Shown: positions 1-6,536, counted from the stretch's first letter. The stretch is DNA of 6,664 nt from Candidatus Thiodictyon intracellulare (GCA_016292295.1 JADNEJ010000573.1:1-6664), one strand, 5' to 3'. Notes: generated by a model not told the origin, from the sequence alone. Program-made: numbers and translations.

Positions 1-53
1 GACAGCGGCAGAAGCAAGTCAGTGTCGCGGTCCATCGGGTGGAAGCGGCGCAT
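1..53 (-). CDS. Transposase N-terminus, IS1182-like, partial
   Basis: The frame opens with ATG at 53 and reads MRRFHPMDRDTDLLLPL before leaving the window. A short N-terminus of this kind (RF, then DR-T, then LLPPS-like) is what I associate with IS1182-family DDE transposases, where it precedes the WLPEDHLARF segment. That segment is not visible here, so the family is uncertain. An upstream in-frame ATG at 74 would add MAGVLLS. The frame is open through the whole repeated segment, so the start is not certain. A GGAG lies about 11 nt before ATG 53. The second copy at 6639 starts with the same residues. Confidence 0.5.
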   Translation of the reverse strand, partial: MRRFHPMDRDTDLLLPL

Positions 54-155
54 CGACAGTAGCACTCCGGCCATCGGGCGGCCATCGGGGTTGATCGCAA
101 CAGTGTACCGGACCCGCCGCCCCGACGGGGCCTCGAAATCCGACAGGCTGCTAGT
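28..155. repeat. Inverted repeat, left arm (partner 6537-6664)
   Basis: This 128-bp block recurs in inverted orientation at 6537-6664. Direct comparison gives 7 substitutions and no gaps, about 94.5% identity. The mirrored coordinates sum to 6692. Several of the differences change codons in the transposase frame, and most fall upstream of the likely ATG, in the untranslated leader. Confidence 0.95.
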
Positions 156-168
156 ACGGTGCCGTACT
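153..168. repeat. Short palindrome overlapping the IS boundary
   Basis: AGTACGG (153-159) and CCGTACT (162-168) form a 7-bp perfect inverted repeat with a 2-nt spacer. It straddles the point where similarity to the second IS copy ends. It may be a remnant of the target, since some IS elements prefer palindromic targets, or it may be chance. Confidence 0.4.
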
Positions 169-359
169 CCGACATACAGCTACCAAAGGGGGTGGAGTCG
201 AGATTCGTGGCGCAAAACTGCGCAAGCGGATCGGCGCTGCGTCAATTTTTAGCTGAAAAGACGCCTGTCAGGGACCGACCGCATCCGCCAACCAATAGGG
301 TGGGTCCACCGCGCGCATAGCACAGCGGCGAGCGGACCGCACTGCATCCGTCGCAGGGA
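156..359. other. Gene-free stretch between two IS remnants
   Basis: No recognisable gene lies here. The minus-strand frame that reads through 268-359 is a run-on of the frameshifted IS1380 transposase past its native stop and resembles nothing I know. I looked for the second terminal repeat of the IS1380 element and for the missing 3' part of glgC and could not identify either. Confidence 0.5.
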
Positions 360-1633
360 TCAGAGACCAGCTAATTTGGCATACAAACGACGAAAGACGG
401 GGGGCGATCCGGCAACCATAGCCGAAGGCCAGTTTGAGGCGGCGGCCGGTGACGCTCAGGCGGGTGGCAACGTACATCAGTTCCTGCATCACGGTGCGCA
501 GGCGTCGCCGCTTAGCCGGGTGGCGGGGCGGGGCATCCGTGCCAAAGAAACCGGTCTGGCCGATCCAGCGCAGGACGTTGTAGGCGAAGGCAGCACAGGC
601 TAACACCAGTACGTTGGTCGCAAACTTTTCCGAGGGGAGTCGCTCAATGTTCAGATCGGTCTTGAGTTCGCTGTGGAATTGCTCGGAGGTGGCATAGTCG
701 GCATAGAGCGCAATGATGGCTTCGTCATCGAACTCCAGGCTGCTCCACCAGCCTTCGATTTCAATGTCGGGAATCAGGAGGTGCTGACCATGCTTGTCGA
801 TGGTGCGCTCGATGACGCGCATGACACGGCGCAGAGGGTATTCGTACCCGTCCAGAAAGCGGGTGTCGCGCACCTCGAACAGGGCCACCCGCTTACCCGG
901 GTGCGGCGTGCTCCAGTCGCCGTATTTCTCAGCGTAAATCATCAACTGCGTTGGACTTTATTGGCGCGGGTTCCACTTGATCAGGTAGTGCACCGGGACG
1001 GCTTCTGGGTGCATCTCATGGTGCGCGATGACCGTGGCGATGTTGTCGAGCGCGTCATTACCGCTGTTCAGGCGCAGCAGCAACGGCAGCGCGGTCAGTC
1101 GGCGGGCCCGCGCCAGCACCCGCTCCAGCAACGCGGGGGGGTCCTTCTGGCAGTGCTGGCTACCTGCCCGCAACTCACACTCCAAGCAGTACCCCTCATG
1201 GCCCAGATAGGCTGCCATCGGGGCGAACCCGTCGTCACCCTTGTCGGTGCGCGATACGCCCTCTTTCTTGGTCTTGGCGTTGTTCAGCGGGATGACATTC
1301 GCATCCAGCGCCACCAGACTATTGGCCAGGGACGTAATCGGTGCCGCGATACGCTGCAGAAACGCGATGGATGCCTCGATGATCGACGCCATGAACACCG
1401 CCGCGTAGGTATCAAGGCGCTGGCGCAACGTGACGACCGAGGGAACTTGGTCGACAGCCAACGCCTCAGCGAAATACGGGTAGTGCCGGAACGCCTTTCG
1501 ATCGCATCTTTCGCCAGGTCGGTGTGCTGACTAATCGCCATCCCGATCAGTCCCAATCCCGCCCAATCCCGCCCAATCCCGCGTGGAAAGTAAAATCAGC
1601 CTCCGATTTCGCAATGATCAGCCGTCGCACCAT
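360..1633 (-). pseudogene. IS1380-family transposase, degenerate
   Basis: This was a DDE transposase of the IS1380 family. The recognisable parts, in order on the minus strand, are the start MVRRLIIAKSEADFTFHAG (ATG at 1633, preceded by AGGTG), LIGMAISQHTDLAKDA, YPYFAEALAVDQVPSVVTL, TKKEGVSRTDKGDDGFAPM, LIKWNPRQ, and the C-terminal HSELKTDLNIERLPSEKFAT. Four lesions are visible. A 10-bp unit present three times at 1553-1582 shifts the frame by 20 nt. The frame changes again near 1495-1503, apparently with loss of internal sequence. An in-frame TAA lies at 958-960, probably from CAA. There is an extra base in a G6 run at 399-404. Removing that base restores a typical ending, RRLYAKLAGL, and a native stop at 360-362. 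The motif DANVIPLNNAK (about 1270-1305) also departs from the acidic motif I expect there (DxDVxPxDNSG). Not functional. Confidence 0.9.
1553..1582. repeat. Three tandem copies of a 10-bp unit in the transposase
   Basis: CCAATCCCGC occurs three times in perfect tandem (1553-1562, 1563-1572, 1573-1582). On the coding strand the unit is GCGGGATTGG. With a single unit the frame reads FHAGLGLIGMAIS continuously from the ATG at 1633. With three units it runs into a stop. The two extra units therefore look like a slippage or duplication that inactivated the transposase. Confidence 0.9.
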
Positions 1634-1736
1634 GTCACCTGCGGAGTGAGTCTCAGAAATGCACTATTTTAACTCTATATCGCTGAAATTTCAACAGATT
1701 AACGATTCATATGCTCATTCAGATCACTGATTCAGG

Positions 1737-2132
1737 GATATATTCTGGATTGCGGTTGCGGATGATGTCCAGGTTCTGGAACACCGCATCCGCCGTCCCC
1801 GCGTACCAGGCGGTCTCCACGACCAGTTGCTGGGCGGGCCACAGCTTCACGAACTCACCGAACTCGCCGCGCAGGAAACCAAAAAAATTCTATATGTGAA
1901 GGATTGGCGAGTGGGCCTCGCCCTGGGTGAGCACACCGACCTGGCGGATGCCCGAATTGATGCAGTTGGACAGTGGAAAGTCGACAATGCGGAACTTGCC
2001 GCCGAAGGGAACCGCGGGCTTGGAGCGCCAGGCGGTCAGGTGTTTGAGGCGCGAGCCACGACCGTCGGCCAGGATCAGGGCCAGGGTGCTACGGGTCAGT
2101 CGGCTGACGAACCGCGGGTTCGATGCCGGCAT
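1737..2132 (-). pseudogene. glgC: glgC 5' fragment, ADP-glucose pyrophosphorylase
   Basis: GlgC makes ADP-glucose from glucose-1-phosphate and ATP, the committed step of bacterial glycogen synthesis. The fragment starts at ATG 2132 (MPASNPRF) and shows the nucleotidyltransferase N-terminal signatures: [20 protein letters not shown], then [17 protein letters not shown], and later [18 protein letters not shown]. About 132 codons remain of a family that is usually about 420 residues. Three kinds of damage are visible. Codon 81 is TAG (1890-1892), where relatives have Gln in HIQRGWGF, and the residues just after it are also altered (NFFGF). Residue 23 is Asp where the GGRG motif should have Gly (codon 2064-2066). 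The frame loses GlgC similarity after NPEYI, at 1737, where the IS1380 element starts. The frame is otherwise conserved on both sides of the TAG, so this is a recently dead gene and not chance similarity. The 3' two thirds are not in the window. Confidence 0.93.
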
Positions 2133-2139
2133 GGATCGT

Positions 2140-2145
2140 CCTTTT
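2140..2145 (-). promoter_or_regulatory. Ribosome binding site of glgC
   Basis: The minus strand reads AAAAGG followed by ACGATCC and the ATG at 2132. This AAGGA-type Shine-Dalgarno at good spacing supports that start over the longer upstream-open frame, which runs back to 2405 without GlgC-like residues. Confidence 0.7.
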
Positions 2146-2465
2146 GGTGGTTTTGGTCCGGCGTTTGGCGTTATGGAGTGCACGCCGGTAGGCTTATGGT
2201 ACCATCTGACGATCTGATGGGATGACGGAACCCCTAACCGATCGGTGGCGCACCCTCTCACACGTTGCGAATGCCCACCCCCGGGGCCCCGGTCCCGACC
2301 CGCGTCCGATATCCGCCCCGAATTGACGCGCCGCTCGTCCGCCCCGGCCCCCGCCGACGAACGACAGGCCCCCTGTCTGAGGCACGCGATCGCCGAAATC
2401 ACCACTGACGTAGGGGCCGCGCGGTACGCCGCAGGTCACCCCCGACGCACATAACAAGCCCTCCC

Positions 2466-2470
2466 GGAGA
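2466..2470 (+). promoter_or_regulatory. Likely ribosome binding site of glgB
   Basis: GGAGA lies upstream of the ATG at 2482. The 12 nt between GGAG and the ATG is longer than the optimum, so initiation may be modest. No closer purine-rich motif is present. Confidence 0.5.
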
Positions 2471-2481
2471 ACAGAACCCCT

Positions 2482-4800
2482 ATGGTCGCCCCCACCAGCA
2501 CCGCCCCCAAGTTGCCCGAGCCGCTCGCACGTATCGTCGAGGCCCGTCACCACGACCCCTTCGAGGTCCTGGGGCGGCACGTCACCGGCAGCCGGGTAAC
2601 GGTGCGCGCCTTCCTGCCTGCGGTGGAGCGGGTGCAGATCCTGGAGGCGAAGGCGCAGATGATCCGTACCGAGGGGACCGACCTCTTCACCTGGGAGGGT
2701 GAGGCGGCGCTGGTTCCGGAGCGCTATCGCCTGGCCTGGGAAGACAAGGCAGGCAACCGCGGCACCGCTTACGACCCCTATTGCTTCTCGCCCCAGTTGC
2801 GCGACTTCGACCTGCACCTGTTCGGCGAGGGCAAGCACTGGGACGCCTTCCGCTTCCTGGGCTCCCACCTGAAGGAAGTGGACGGGGTGAGCGGGGTCCA
2901 GTTCGCCGTCTGGGCGCCGAACGCCGACCGGGTGAGCGTCGTGGGTGACTTCAACCGCTGGGACGGTCGTGCCCACCCCATGCGGGTGCGTTGCGCTACC
3001 GGGGTCTGGGAACTTTTTATCCCCGGTATCGGGGCCGGCGGCTTCTACAAGTACGAACTGCGCGACCGCATCGGCTATACCCACGTCAAGATCGACCCCT
3101 ACGCCAATGCCTTCCAGGAGCGCCCCGAGACCGCCGGGCTGATCACGGCCCCTAGCGCCTACGATTGGGGCGACGGCGACTGGATGAAGGCGCGCGCGGA
3201 GTTGGACTGGCAGCGCCGGCCCTTCTCCACCTACGAGGTCCACCTGGGCTCCTGGCAGCGCGACGCCGCCGGCGACTTCATGAATTACCGAGAGCTGGCG
3301 GTGCAGCTCGCGACCTACGCCGCGGAGCTGGGCTTCACCCACATCGAACTGCTGCCCATCACCGAACACCCCCTGGACGCCTCCTGGGGCTACCAGTGCA
3401 CCGGCTACTTCGCGCCCACCAGCCGCCACGGCAGCCCGGAGGATTTCCGCTTCTTCATCGATCACCTGCACCAGGCGGGCATCGGCGTGCTGCTCGACTG
3501 GGTACCCGCCCACTTCCCGAAGGACGCCTATGCCCTGGCGCGCTTCGACGGCTCGGCCCTCTACGAGCACGCGGACCCGCGCCTGGGTGAGCACAAGGAC
3601 TGGGGCACCCTGATCTTCAACTTCGGCCGCAACGAGGTGAAGAATTTCCTGCTCTCCAGCGCCCTTTACTGGCTCTCCGAGTTCCACATCGACGGGCTGC
3701 GCGTGGACGCCGTCGCCTCCATGCTCTATCTGGACTACTCCCGCAAGGCCGGCGAGTGGATCCCCAATAAATACGGCGGCAACGAGAATCTGGACGCGGT
3801 TGACTTCATCCGCCAGTTGAACATGATCACCCATGAACAGTACCCGGGCAGCATGATGATCGCCGAGGAGTCCACCGCCTGGCCGGCGGTCTCGCGCCCG
3901 ACCTACCTGGGGGGCCTGGGCTTCAGCATGAAGTGGAACATGGGCTGGATGCACGACACCCTGTCCTACATGGGGAATGACCCCATCTACCGCCACTATC
4001 ACCATGATCTGCTGACCTTCGGCCTGCTCTACGCCTTCACCGAAAACTTCGTCCTGCCCTTTTCCCACGACGAGGTGGTGCACGGCAAGAAGTCCATGTT
4101 GGACAAGATGCCTGGAGACCCCTGGCAGCGCTTCGCGAGCCTGCGTCTGCTCTACACCTTCATGTTCAGCTACCCGGGCAAGAAGCTTCTGTTCCAGGGG
4201 TGCGAGTTCGGCCAAGGCCAGGAATGGGACTTCAACGAGGCCCTGGACTGGGAACTGCTGAAGCGTCCCCAGCACCAGGGGATCAAGCAGATCGTCTCTG
4301 ATCTGAACCGGCTCTACCGCGAACAGCCCGCCCTGCACGAGGTCGATTTCGAGGGGTCCGGGTTCGAGTGGATCGACTGCCACGACAGCTCCCAGTCCGT
4401 GTTAAGCTATGTTCGCAAGGACAAGGCCGGAGGGCGCCTGGTCGTCGCCGTCTTCAACTTTACCCCGGTGCCGCGCAACAACTACCGCATCGGCGTCCCT
4501 AAGGCCGGCTTCTGGCGCGAGGCCATCAACTCCGACGCCGAGTTCTACGGCGGCAGCAACGTCGGCAACCAGGGCGGGGTCCGCTCCGAGGACGTGATTT
4601 GGATGGGCCGCCCCCACTCGATCCCCATCGCCCTGCCTCCGCTCGGCGGACTGATCCTGGTCCACGAGGCACACCGCGGCGAGTTGCCGGCCCTCAAGGG
4701 CGCGAGCGCGAAGTCCGCGGGCCTGGACGCACTGGATCTCGATGCCGGTCCCGTCGAGCCGGTGGCCGTGGTCGTCCTCGCCACCGCGGAAGACGAGTAG
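2482..4800 (+). CDS. glgB: 1,4-alpha-glucan branching enzyme GlgB
   Basis: GlgB (EC 2.4.1.18) cuts alpha-1,4-glucan chains and re-attaches them through alpha-1,6 links, forming branches in cytoplasmic glycogen. The 772-residue protein has an N-terminal beta-sandwich (about 20-115), a CBM48 domain (about 120-225, with [20 protein letters not shown]) and a GH13 catalytic barrel (about 250-620), followed by the C-terminal beta domain. Catalytic positions are in place: nucleophile Asp409 in [10 protein letters not shown], acid/base Glu462 in IAEEST, Asp530 in FSHDEVVHG, plus His344 in [10 protein letters not shown]. These sit four residues beyond the E. coli numbering. The family is usually about 730 residues. 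The extra length is a tail after about residue 732 rich in Ala, Leu, Asp and Val. The start at 2482 is preceded by a weakly spaced GGAGA. The gene is divergent from the broken glgC and is followed closely by yaiI. No lesion is visible. Confidence 0.98.
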   Translation: MVAPTSTAPKLPEPLARIVEARHHDPFEVLGRHVTGSRVTVRAFLPAVERVQILEAKAQMIRTEGTDLFTWEGEAALVPERYRLAWEDKAGNRGTAYDPYCFSPQLRDFDLHLFGEGKHWDAFRFLGSHLKEVDGVSGVQFAVWAPNADRVSVVGDFNRWDGRAHPMRVRCATGVWELFIPGIGAGGFYKYELRDRIGYTHVKIDPYANAFQERPETAGLITAPSAYDWGDGDWMKARAELDWQRRPFSTYEVHLGSWQRDAAGDFMNYRELAVQLATYAAELGFTHIELLPITEHPLDASWGYQCTGYFAPTSRHGSPEDFRFFIDHLHQAGIGVLLDWVPAHFPKDAYALARFDGSALYEHADPRLGEHKDWGTLIFNFGRNEVKNFLLSSALYWLSEFHIDGLRVDAVASMLYLDYSRKAGEWIPNKYGGNENLDAVDFIRQLNMITHEQYPGSMMIAEESTAWPAVSRPTYLGGLGFSMKWNMGWMHDTLSYMGNDPIYRHYHHDLLTFGLLYAFTENFVLPFSHDEVVHGKKSMLDKMPGDPWQRFASLRLLYTFMFSYPGKKLLFQGCEFGQGQEWDFNEALDWELLKRPQHQGIKQIVSDLNRLYREQPALHEVDFEGSGFEWIDCHDSSQSVLSYVRKDKAGGRLVVAVFNFTPVPRNNYRIGVPKAGFWREAINSDAEFYGGSNVGNQGGVRSEDVIWMGRPHSIPIALPPLGGLILVHEAHRGELPALKGASAKSAGLDALDLDAGPVEPVAVVVLATAEDE

Positions 4801-4822
4801 CAGTTGCAGTCGCAGCCGCAAC

Positions 4823-4848
4823 GCCCGGGCCCTGAACGGGGCTCGGGC
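4823..4848 (+). terminator. Strong GC hairpin between glgB and yaiI
   Basis: GCCCGGGCCC (4823-4832) pairs with GGGCTCGGGC (4839-4848) over 10 bp with one G-U pair and a 6-nt loop. It starts 22 nt after the glgB stop and ends 12 nt before the yaiI ATG. There is no T-run after it, so it is not a classical intrinsic terminator. It could attenuate transcription, stabilise the glgB mRNA, or hide the yaiI start. Confidence 0.45.
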
Positions 4849-4860
4849 ACCACCGCCGCC

Positions 4861-5319
4861 ATGCAGATCTGGGTCGACGCCGATGCCTGCCCAAAGGTGA
4901 TCAAGGACATCCTGTTCCGCGCCGCGGTACGGGTCGGCCTCCCGCTGACCCTGGTCGCCAACCAGCCCATCGCCACGCCGCCGTCGCGACTCATCCGCAG
5001 CATCCGCGTCGCCCCCGGCTTCGATGTGGCCGACAACGAGATCGTGCGCCTGCTCTCCTCCGGCGATCTGGTCATCACCGCCGACATCCCGCTGGCCGCC
5101 GAGGTCATCGCCAAGGGCGGCCATGCACTTAACCCCCGCGGTGAGCGCTACACGGCGGACAACATCCGCGAACGCCTCACCATGCGTGACTTCATGGATA
5201 CGCTGCGCGGCAGCGGTATCGATACCGGCGGCCCGGCGCCCCTGGGTCCGCACGACCGGGCCGCCTTCGCTAATGCGCTCGACACCTGGCTTGCGCAGCA
5301 GCCCGTTCCGAAGCACTGA
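4861..5319 (+). CDS. yaiI: UPF0178 / DUF188 family protein, YaiI-like
   Basis: This is a 152-residue protein of the YaiI/YqxD family (UPF0178, DUF188), which is widespread in bacteria and of unknown function. Its fold is thought to resemble PIN-like nucleases, but no activity is established to my knowledge. Family signatures are [20 protein letters not shown] at the N-terminus, [23 protein letters not shown] and [12 protein letters not shown]. Conserved acidic residues Asp6, Asp8, Asp58 and Asp75 are present. The length matches the family. The start was chosen because family members begin [11 protein letters not shown]. The frame is open upstream to 4804 but the extra residues are not family-like. 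No good Shine-Dalgarno precedes the ATG. The gap to glgB is only 60 nt, so co-transcription is plausible, although a strong hairpin lies between them. Confidence 0.95.
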   Translation: MQIWVDADACPKVIKDILFRAAVRVGLPLTLVANQPIATPPSRLIRSIRVAPGFDVADNEIVRLLSSGDLVITADIPLAAEVIAKGGHALNPRGERYTADNIRERLTMRDFMDTLRGSGIDTGGPAPLGPHDRAAFANALDTWLAQQPVPKH

Positions 5320-5639
5320 ACTCGGGAAGGCGCAGGCAATGGTCCCGCCTCGTGAACTGAACCTCCTCACATTGAGCTATCATTTAGAGAGACGACCGCA
5401 TCGAGCCGGACTGGAGTATTCATTGCAATCCGCCGGCCAGTGCCGCATCTTGTCCACCGAAAAACCCTCTGTTGCACGCGATCTCGCGTCTGGCTTAAGG
5501 AGAAAAAGCCGGCTTTATATAGCAAACGCACATGGTTATTTATTCAGTGACTTAGCTACGACTTCGCGATTCTGAGCCAGCCACGGCAGCCGGATTTCTC
5601 ACCGAAATCTGGCAGATCCCGGCGCCCACCTGCCCGCAT
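5320..5639. other. Gene-free region after yaiI
   Basis: No gene is supported here. The stretch is more AT-rich than the genes, especially around 5495-5560. It contains palindromes ACGCGA-TC-TCGCGT (5477-5490) and AAAGCCGGCTTT (5506-5517), and a hairpin with CCGGATTTC (5590-5598), loop TCACC and GAAATCTGG (5604-5612), 8 of 9 pairs. None has the form of a clear terminator. AAGGAG near 5498 is not followed by a usable start codon. Confidence 0.5.
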
Positions 5640-5763
5640 GGCCTTGATAATAATTCCGCCCACCTTATTCAGTCTCGGCGTCGCCGCTCCCTTCCAGAAC
5701 ATGGTCTTGCGCGCGCAAACCCATATGGGCCGGCCGGCCTTGAGCGGATTTGTGATTAAGGCC
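5640..5763 (+). mobile_element. 124-bp miniature inverted-repeat element, copy 1
   Basis: The element begins GGCCTTGAT and ends ATTAAGGCC. Its two ends are imperfect inverted repeats of about 23 bp (form GGCCTTGATCA followed by an AT-rich step and TCCGCCCA). It contains internal palindromes TTGCGCGCGCAA, CCCATATGGG and GGCCGGCCGGCC. It is flanked by TGCCCGCAT (5631-5639) and CGCCCGCAT (5764-5772), a 9-bp direct repeat with one mismatch, read as a target-site duplication. A second copy lies inverted at 6064-6187, with 12 substitutions and no gaps, about 90% identity. It encodes no transposase and would have to be moved in trans. The end sequence and 9-bp duplication recall the IS903 group of the IS5 family (ends GGCTTTGTTGAATAAATC), which is an inference. 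Confidence 0.85.
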
Positions 5764-5845
5764 CGCCCGCATCGCACTGAGTTGCCGCCAGATTCTGCGT
5801 AACCAATTGATTCAATAACTACTTGCATGTACTACATAATGCCTG

Positions 5846-5871
5846 AAAAAGCTGCCTTCGGGCGATTTTTT
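5846..5871 (+). terminator. Terminator-like hairpin with A and T tracts
   Basis: AAAAA (5846-5850), GCC-TTCG-GGC (5854-5863) and six T (5866-5871) form a small UUCG-capped hairpin whose flanking A and T tracts can extend the stem across a small internal loop. The shape suits an intrinsic terminator on the plus strand and, given the A tract, possibly both strands. It lies more than 500 nt beyond yaiI with no gene immediately before it, so its client is unclear. Confidence 0.4.
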
Positions 5872-6019
5872 CGTTTGTCCGACACGCAAGCAGCAAGACC
5901 TGCCCCAAAAAGGGCGCGACAGAGAGGCCAACTGAGCGGCGGTCGGTCCGCACCACGGACCCGTGCGGCCCGACTCCCCGCCCGGGCCTTCCTCATTATT
6001 CCGGCCACCTCGTGGGTGA

Positions 6020-6051
6020 CACCCGTCGCGGCCTAGGAGCCGCGACGGGTG
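6020..6051. repeat. Perfect 13-bp stem-loop beside miniature element copy 2
   Basis: CACCCGTCGCGGC (6020-6032) and GCCGCGACGGGTG (6039-6051) are perfect complements around the 6-nt loop CTAGGA. The stem ends three bases before the 9-bp target duplication of copy 2. No T-run follows. It may be a transcription-ending or REP-like hairpin into whose edge the element inserted. Confidence 0.8.
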
Positions 6052-6063
6052 GCCGCAAGAGCG

Positions 6064-6187
6064 GGCCTTGATCACAAATCCGCCCAAGGCCGGCTGGCCC
6101 ATGTGGGTTTGCGCGCGCAAGACAATGTTCTGCAATGGAGCGGCGACGCCGGAACTTAACAAGGTGGGCGGAATTATGATCAAGGCC
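6064..6187 (-). mobile_element. 124-bp miniature inverted-repeat element, copy 2
   Basis: This is the inverted counterpart of 5640-5763, of exactly equal length. Its ends read GGCCTTGATCACAAATCCGC and, from the other side, GGCCTTGATCATAATTCCGC. It is flanked by a perfect 9-bp direct repeat, GCAAGAGCG (6055-6063 and 6188-6196), the clearest sign in the window of an insertion by transposition. Here the preceding GGCC also happens to match, making a 13-bp direct repeat (6051-6063 and 6184-6196). Both copies keep a stop-free frame of about 41 codons through the whole element, read along the plus strand here, which could be chance. Confidence 0.88.
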
Positions 6188-6196
6188 GCAAGAGCG

Positions 6197-6536
6197 TGTG
6201 GCTGAAGCTATGACCAAGGCTCCCGCCCTTAGGGTCCGCTGTGCGGACCAGCGACGTCGCGGCAACAGTGACGGCCGGGATTATCATCCCAGATCCGGCA
6301 ATTACTCACACAAAAACCCAAAAAAAACAGATCGTTGAAGGCGCTGGGCCGATCACCGCACAGGTGACCTCCTCGACCTGCATGGATACAATGAGCTCGA
6401 TGCTCAGGATGAGCCCAACGCGATCAGACATACCAGCCCAGGGCAGCGCCTTGGGATAGCCCAGGTTAGCCCATCAGCCCTGAAAGGGCATGACATAAGG
6501 CATTGGCCGATTGGTCAGAAACCGATGTCGCGTATC
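6197..6536. other. Gene-free stretch before the right IS end
   Basis: No gene is recognised. It includes a hairpin GGTCCG-CTGTG-CGGACC (6233-6249), an A-rich tract near 6312-6330 and a run of hairpins around 6437-6489. Frames on either strand are short and lack family features. Confidence 0.5.
6437..6489. repeat. Two small hairpins with AGCCCA repeats, REP-like
   Basis: CCCAGGGC-AGC-GCCTTGGG (6437-6455) forms an 8-bp stem with one G-U pair. GCCCT-GAA-AGGGC (6477-6489) forms a 5-bp stem. AGCCCA appears three times across the segment. Pairs of short GC-rich hairpins of this kind are typical of REP/BIME-type intergenic repeats, but copy number cannot be judged from this window. Confidence 0.4.

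Larger units (their letters stand above)
1..155 (-). mobile_element. End of an IS1182-like insertion sequence, left copy
   Basis: Positions 28-155 match, as reverse complement, the last 128 bases of the window (6537-6664) without gaps and with 7 mismatches by my count. Similarity stops abruptly at 155/6537, so this is taken as the terminus of the element, with the rest running off the left edge. The element is transcribed leftward, away from glgB. The outermost bases read CTAGCAGCCTGTCGGATTTC on the minus strand. The family assignment rests on the start of the transposase reading frame (see 1-53) and is an inference. The terminal bases and any target duplication cannot be checked because the other end is outside the window. 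Confidence 0.75.
360..1736 (-). mobile_element. IS1380-family element remnant inserted in glgC
   Basis: The element contains the transposase pseudogene and a leader of about 100 nt. Its 5' end is placed where the glgC reading frame loses similarity, between 1737 and 1736. The minus strand there begins CCTGAATCAGTGATCTGAAT, and IS1380 ends commonly start with CC. The leader at 1641-1736 is clearly more AT-rich than the flanks. The other end was not found. It may lie in 156-359 or have been removed by the neighbouring IS, so the left limit given is only the native stop of the transposase. Confidence 0.6.
2133..2481. promoter_or_regulatory. Divergent glgC-glgB intergenic region
   Basis: This region must hold both glgB transcription signals and the former glgC promoter. 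Two perfect 10-bp palindromes are visible, ATGGTACCAT (2196-2205) and ACCGATCGGT (2237-2246), with an imperfect direct repeat ATCTGACG/ATCTGATG between them. CCGGCG (2158-2163) and CGCCGG (2183-2188) could pair in the glgC leader. GACAGG-CCC-CCTGTC (2363-2377) is a 6-bp hairpin in the glgB leader. I could not assign convincing -35/-10 boxes. Regulator binding at the palindromes is speculative. Confidence 0.4.
5773..6054. other. Spacer between the two miniature elements
   Basis: There is no supported gene. The spacer holds the terminator-like hairpin at 5846-5871, a 6-bp hairpin GGTCCG-CACCA-CGGACC (5945-5961) and a 13-bp perfect hairpin at 6020-6051. Minus-strand frames crossing it have no family resemblance and overlap the repeats. 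Confidence 0.5.

Noticed and set aside
673..1530. A 285-codon plus-strand open frame
   Set aside because: It is the antisense shadow of the IS1380 transposase and has no recognisable motifs.
2194..4383. A 729-codon minus-strand open frame opposite glgB
   Set aside because: It is antisense to a clear glgB, has no family features, and long antisense frames are expected from GC-rich codon use.
4402..5370. A 322-codon minus-strand open frame across the end of glgB and yaiI
   Set aside because: It runs antisense to two supported genes and its composition (Ala, Gly, Arg, Asp-rich) is that of a shadow frame.
5556..6183. Minus-strand frames that read through the miniature elements
   Set aside because: They are made largely of the two repeat copies and their hairpin-rich spacer. 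No ribosome site or family resemblance supports them.
6310..6462. Minus-strand frame with hydrophobic segments (GLILSIELIVSM) near the right edge
   Set aside because: It looked like a small membrane protein but has no ribosome site, ends in an A/T-rich tract and overlaps hairpin repeats.
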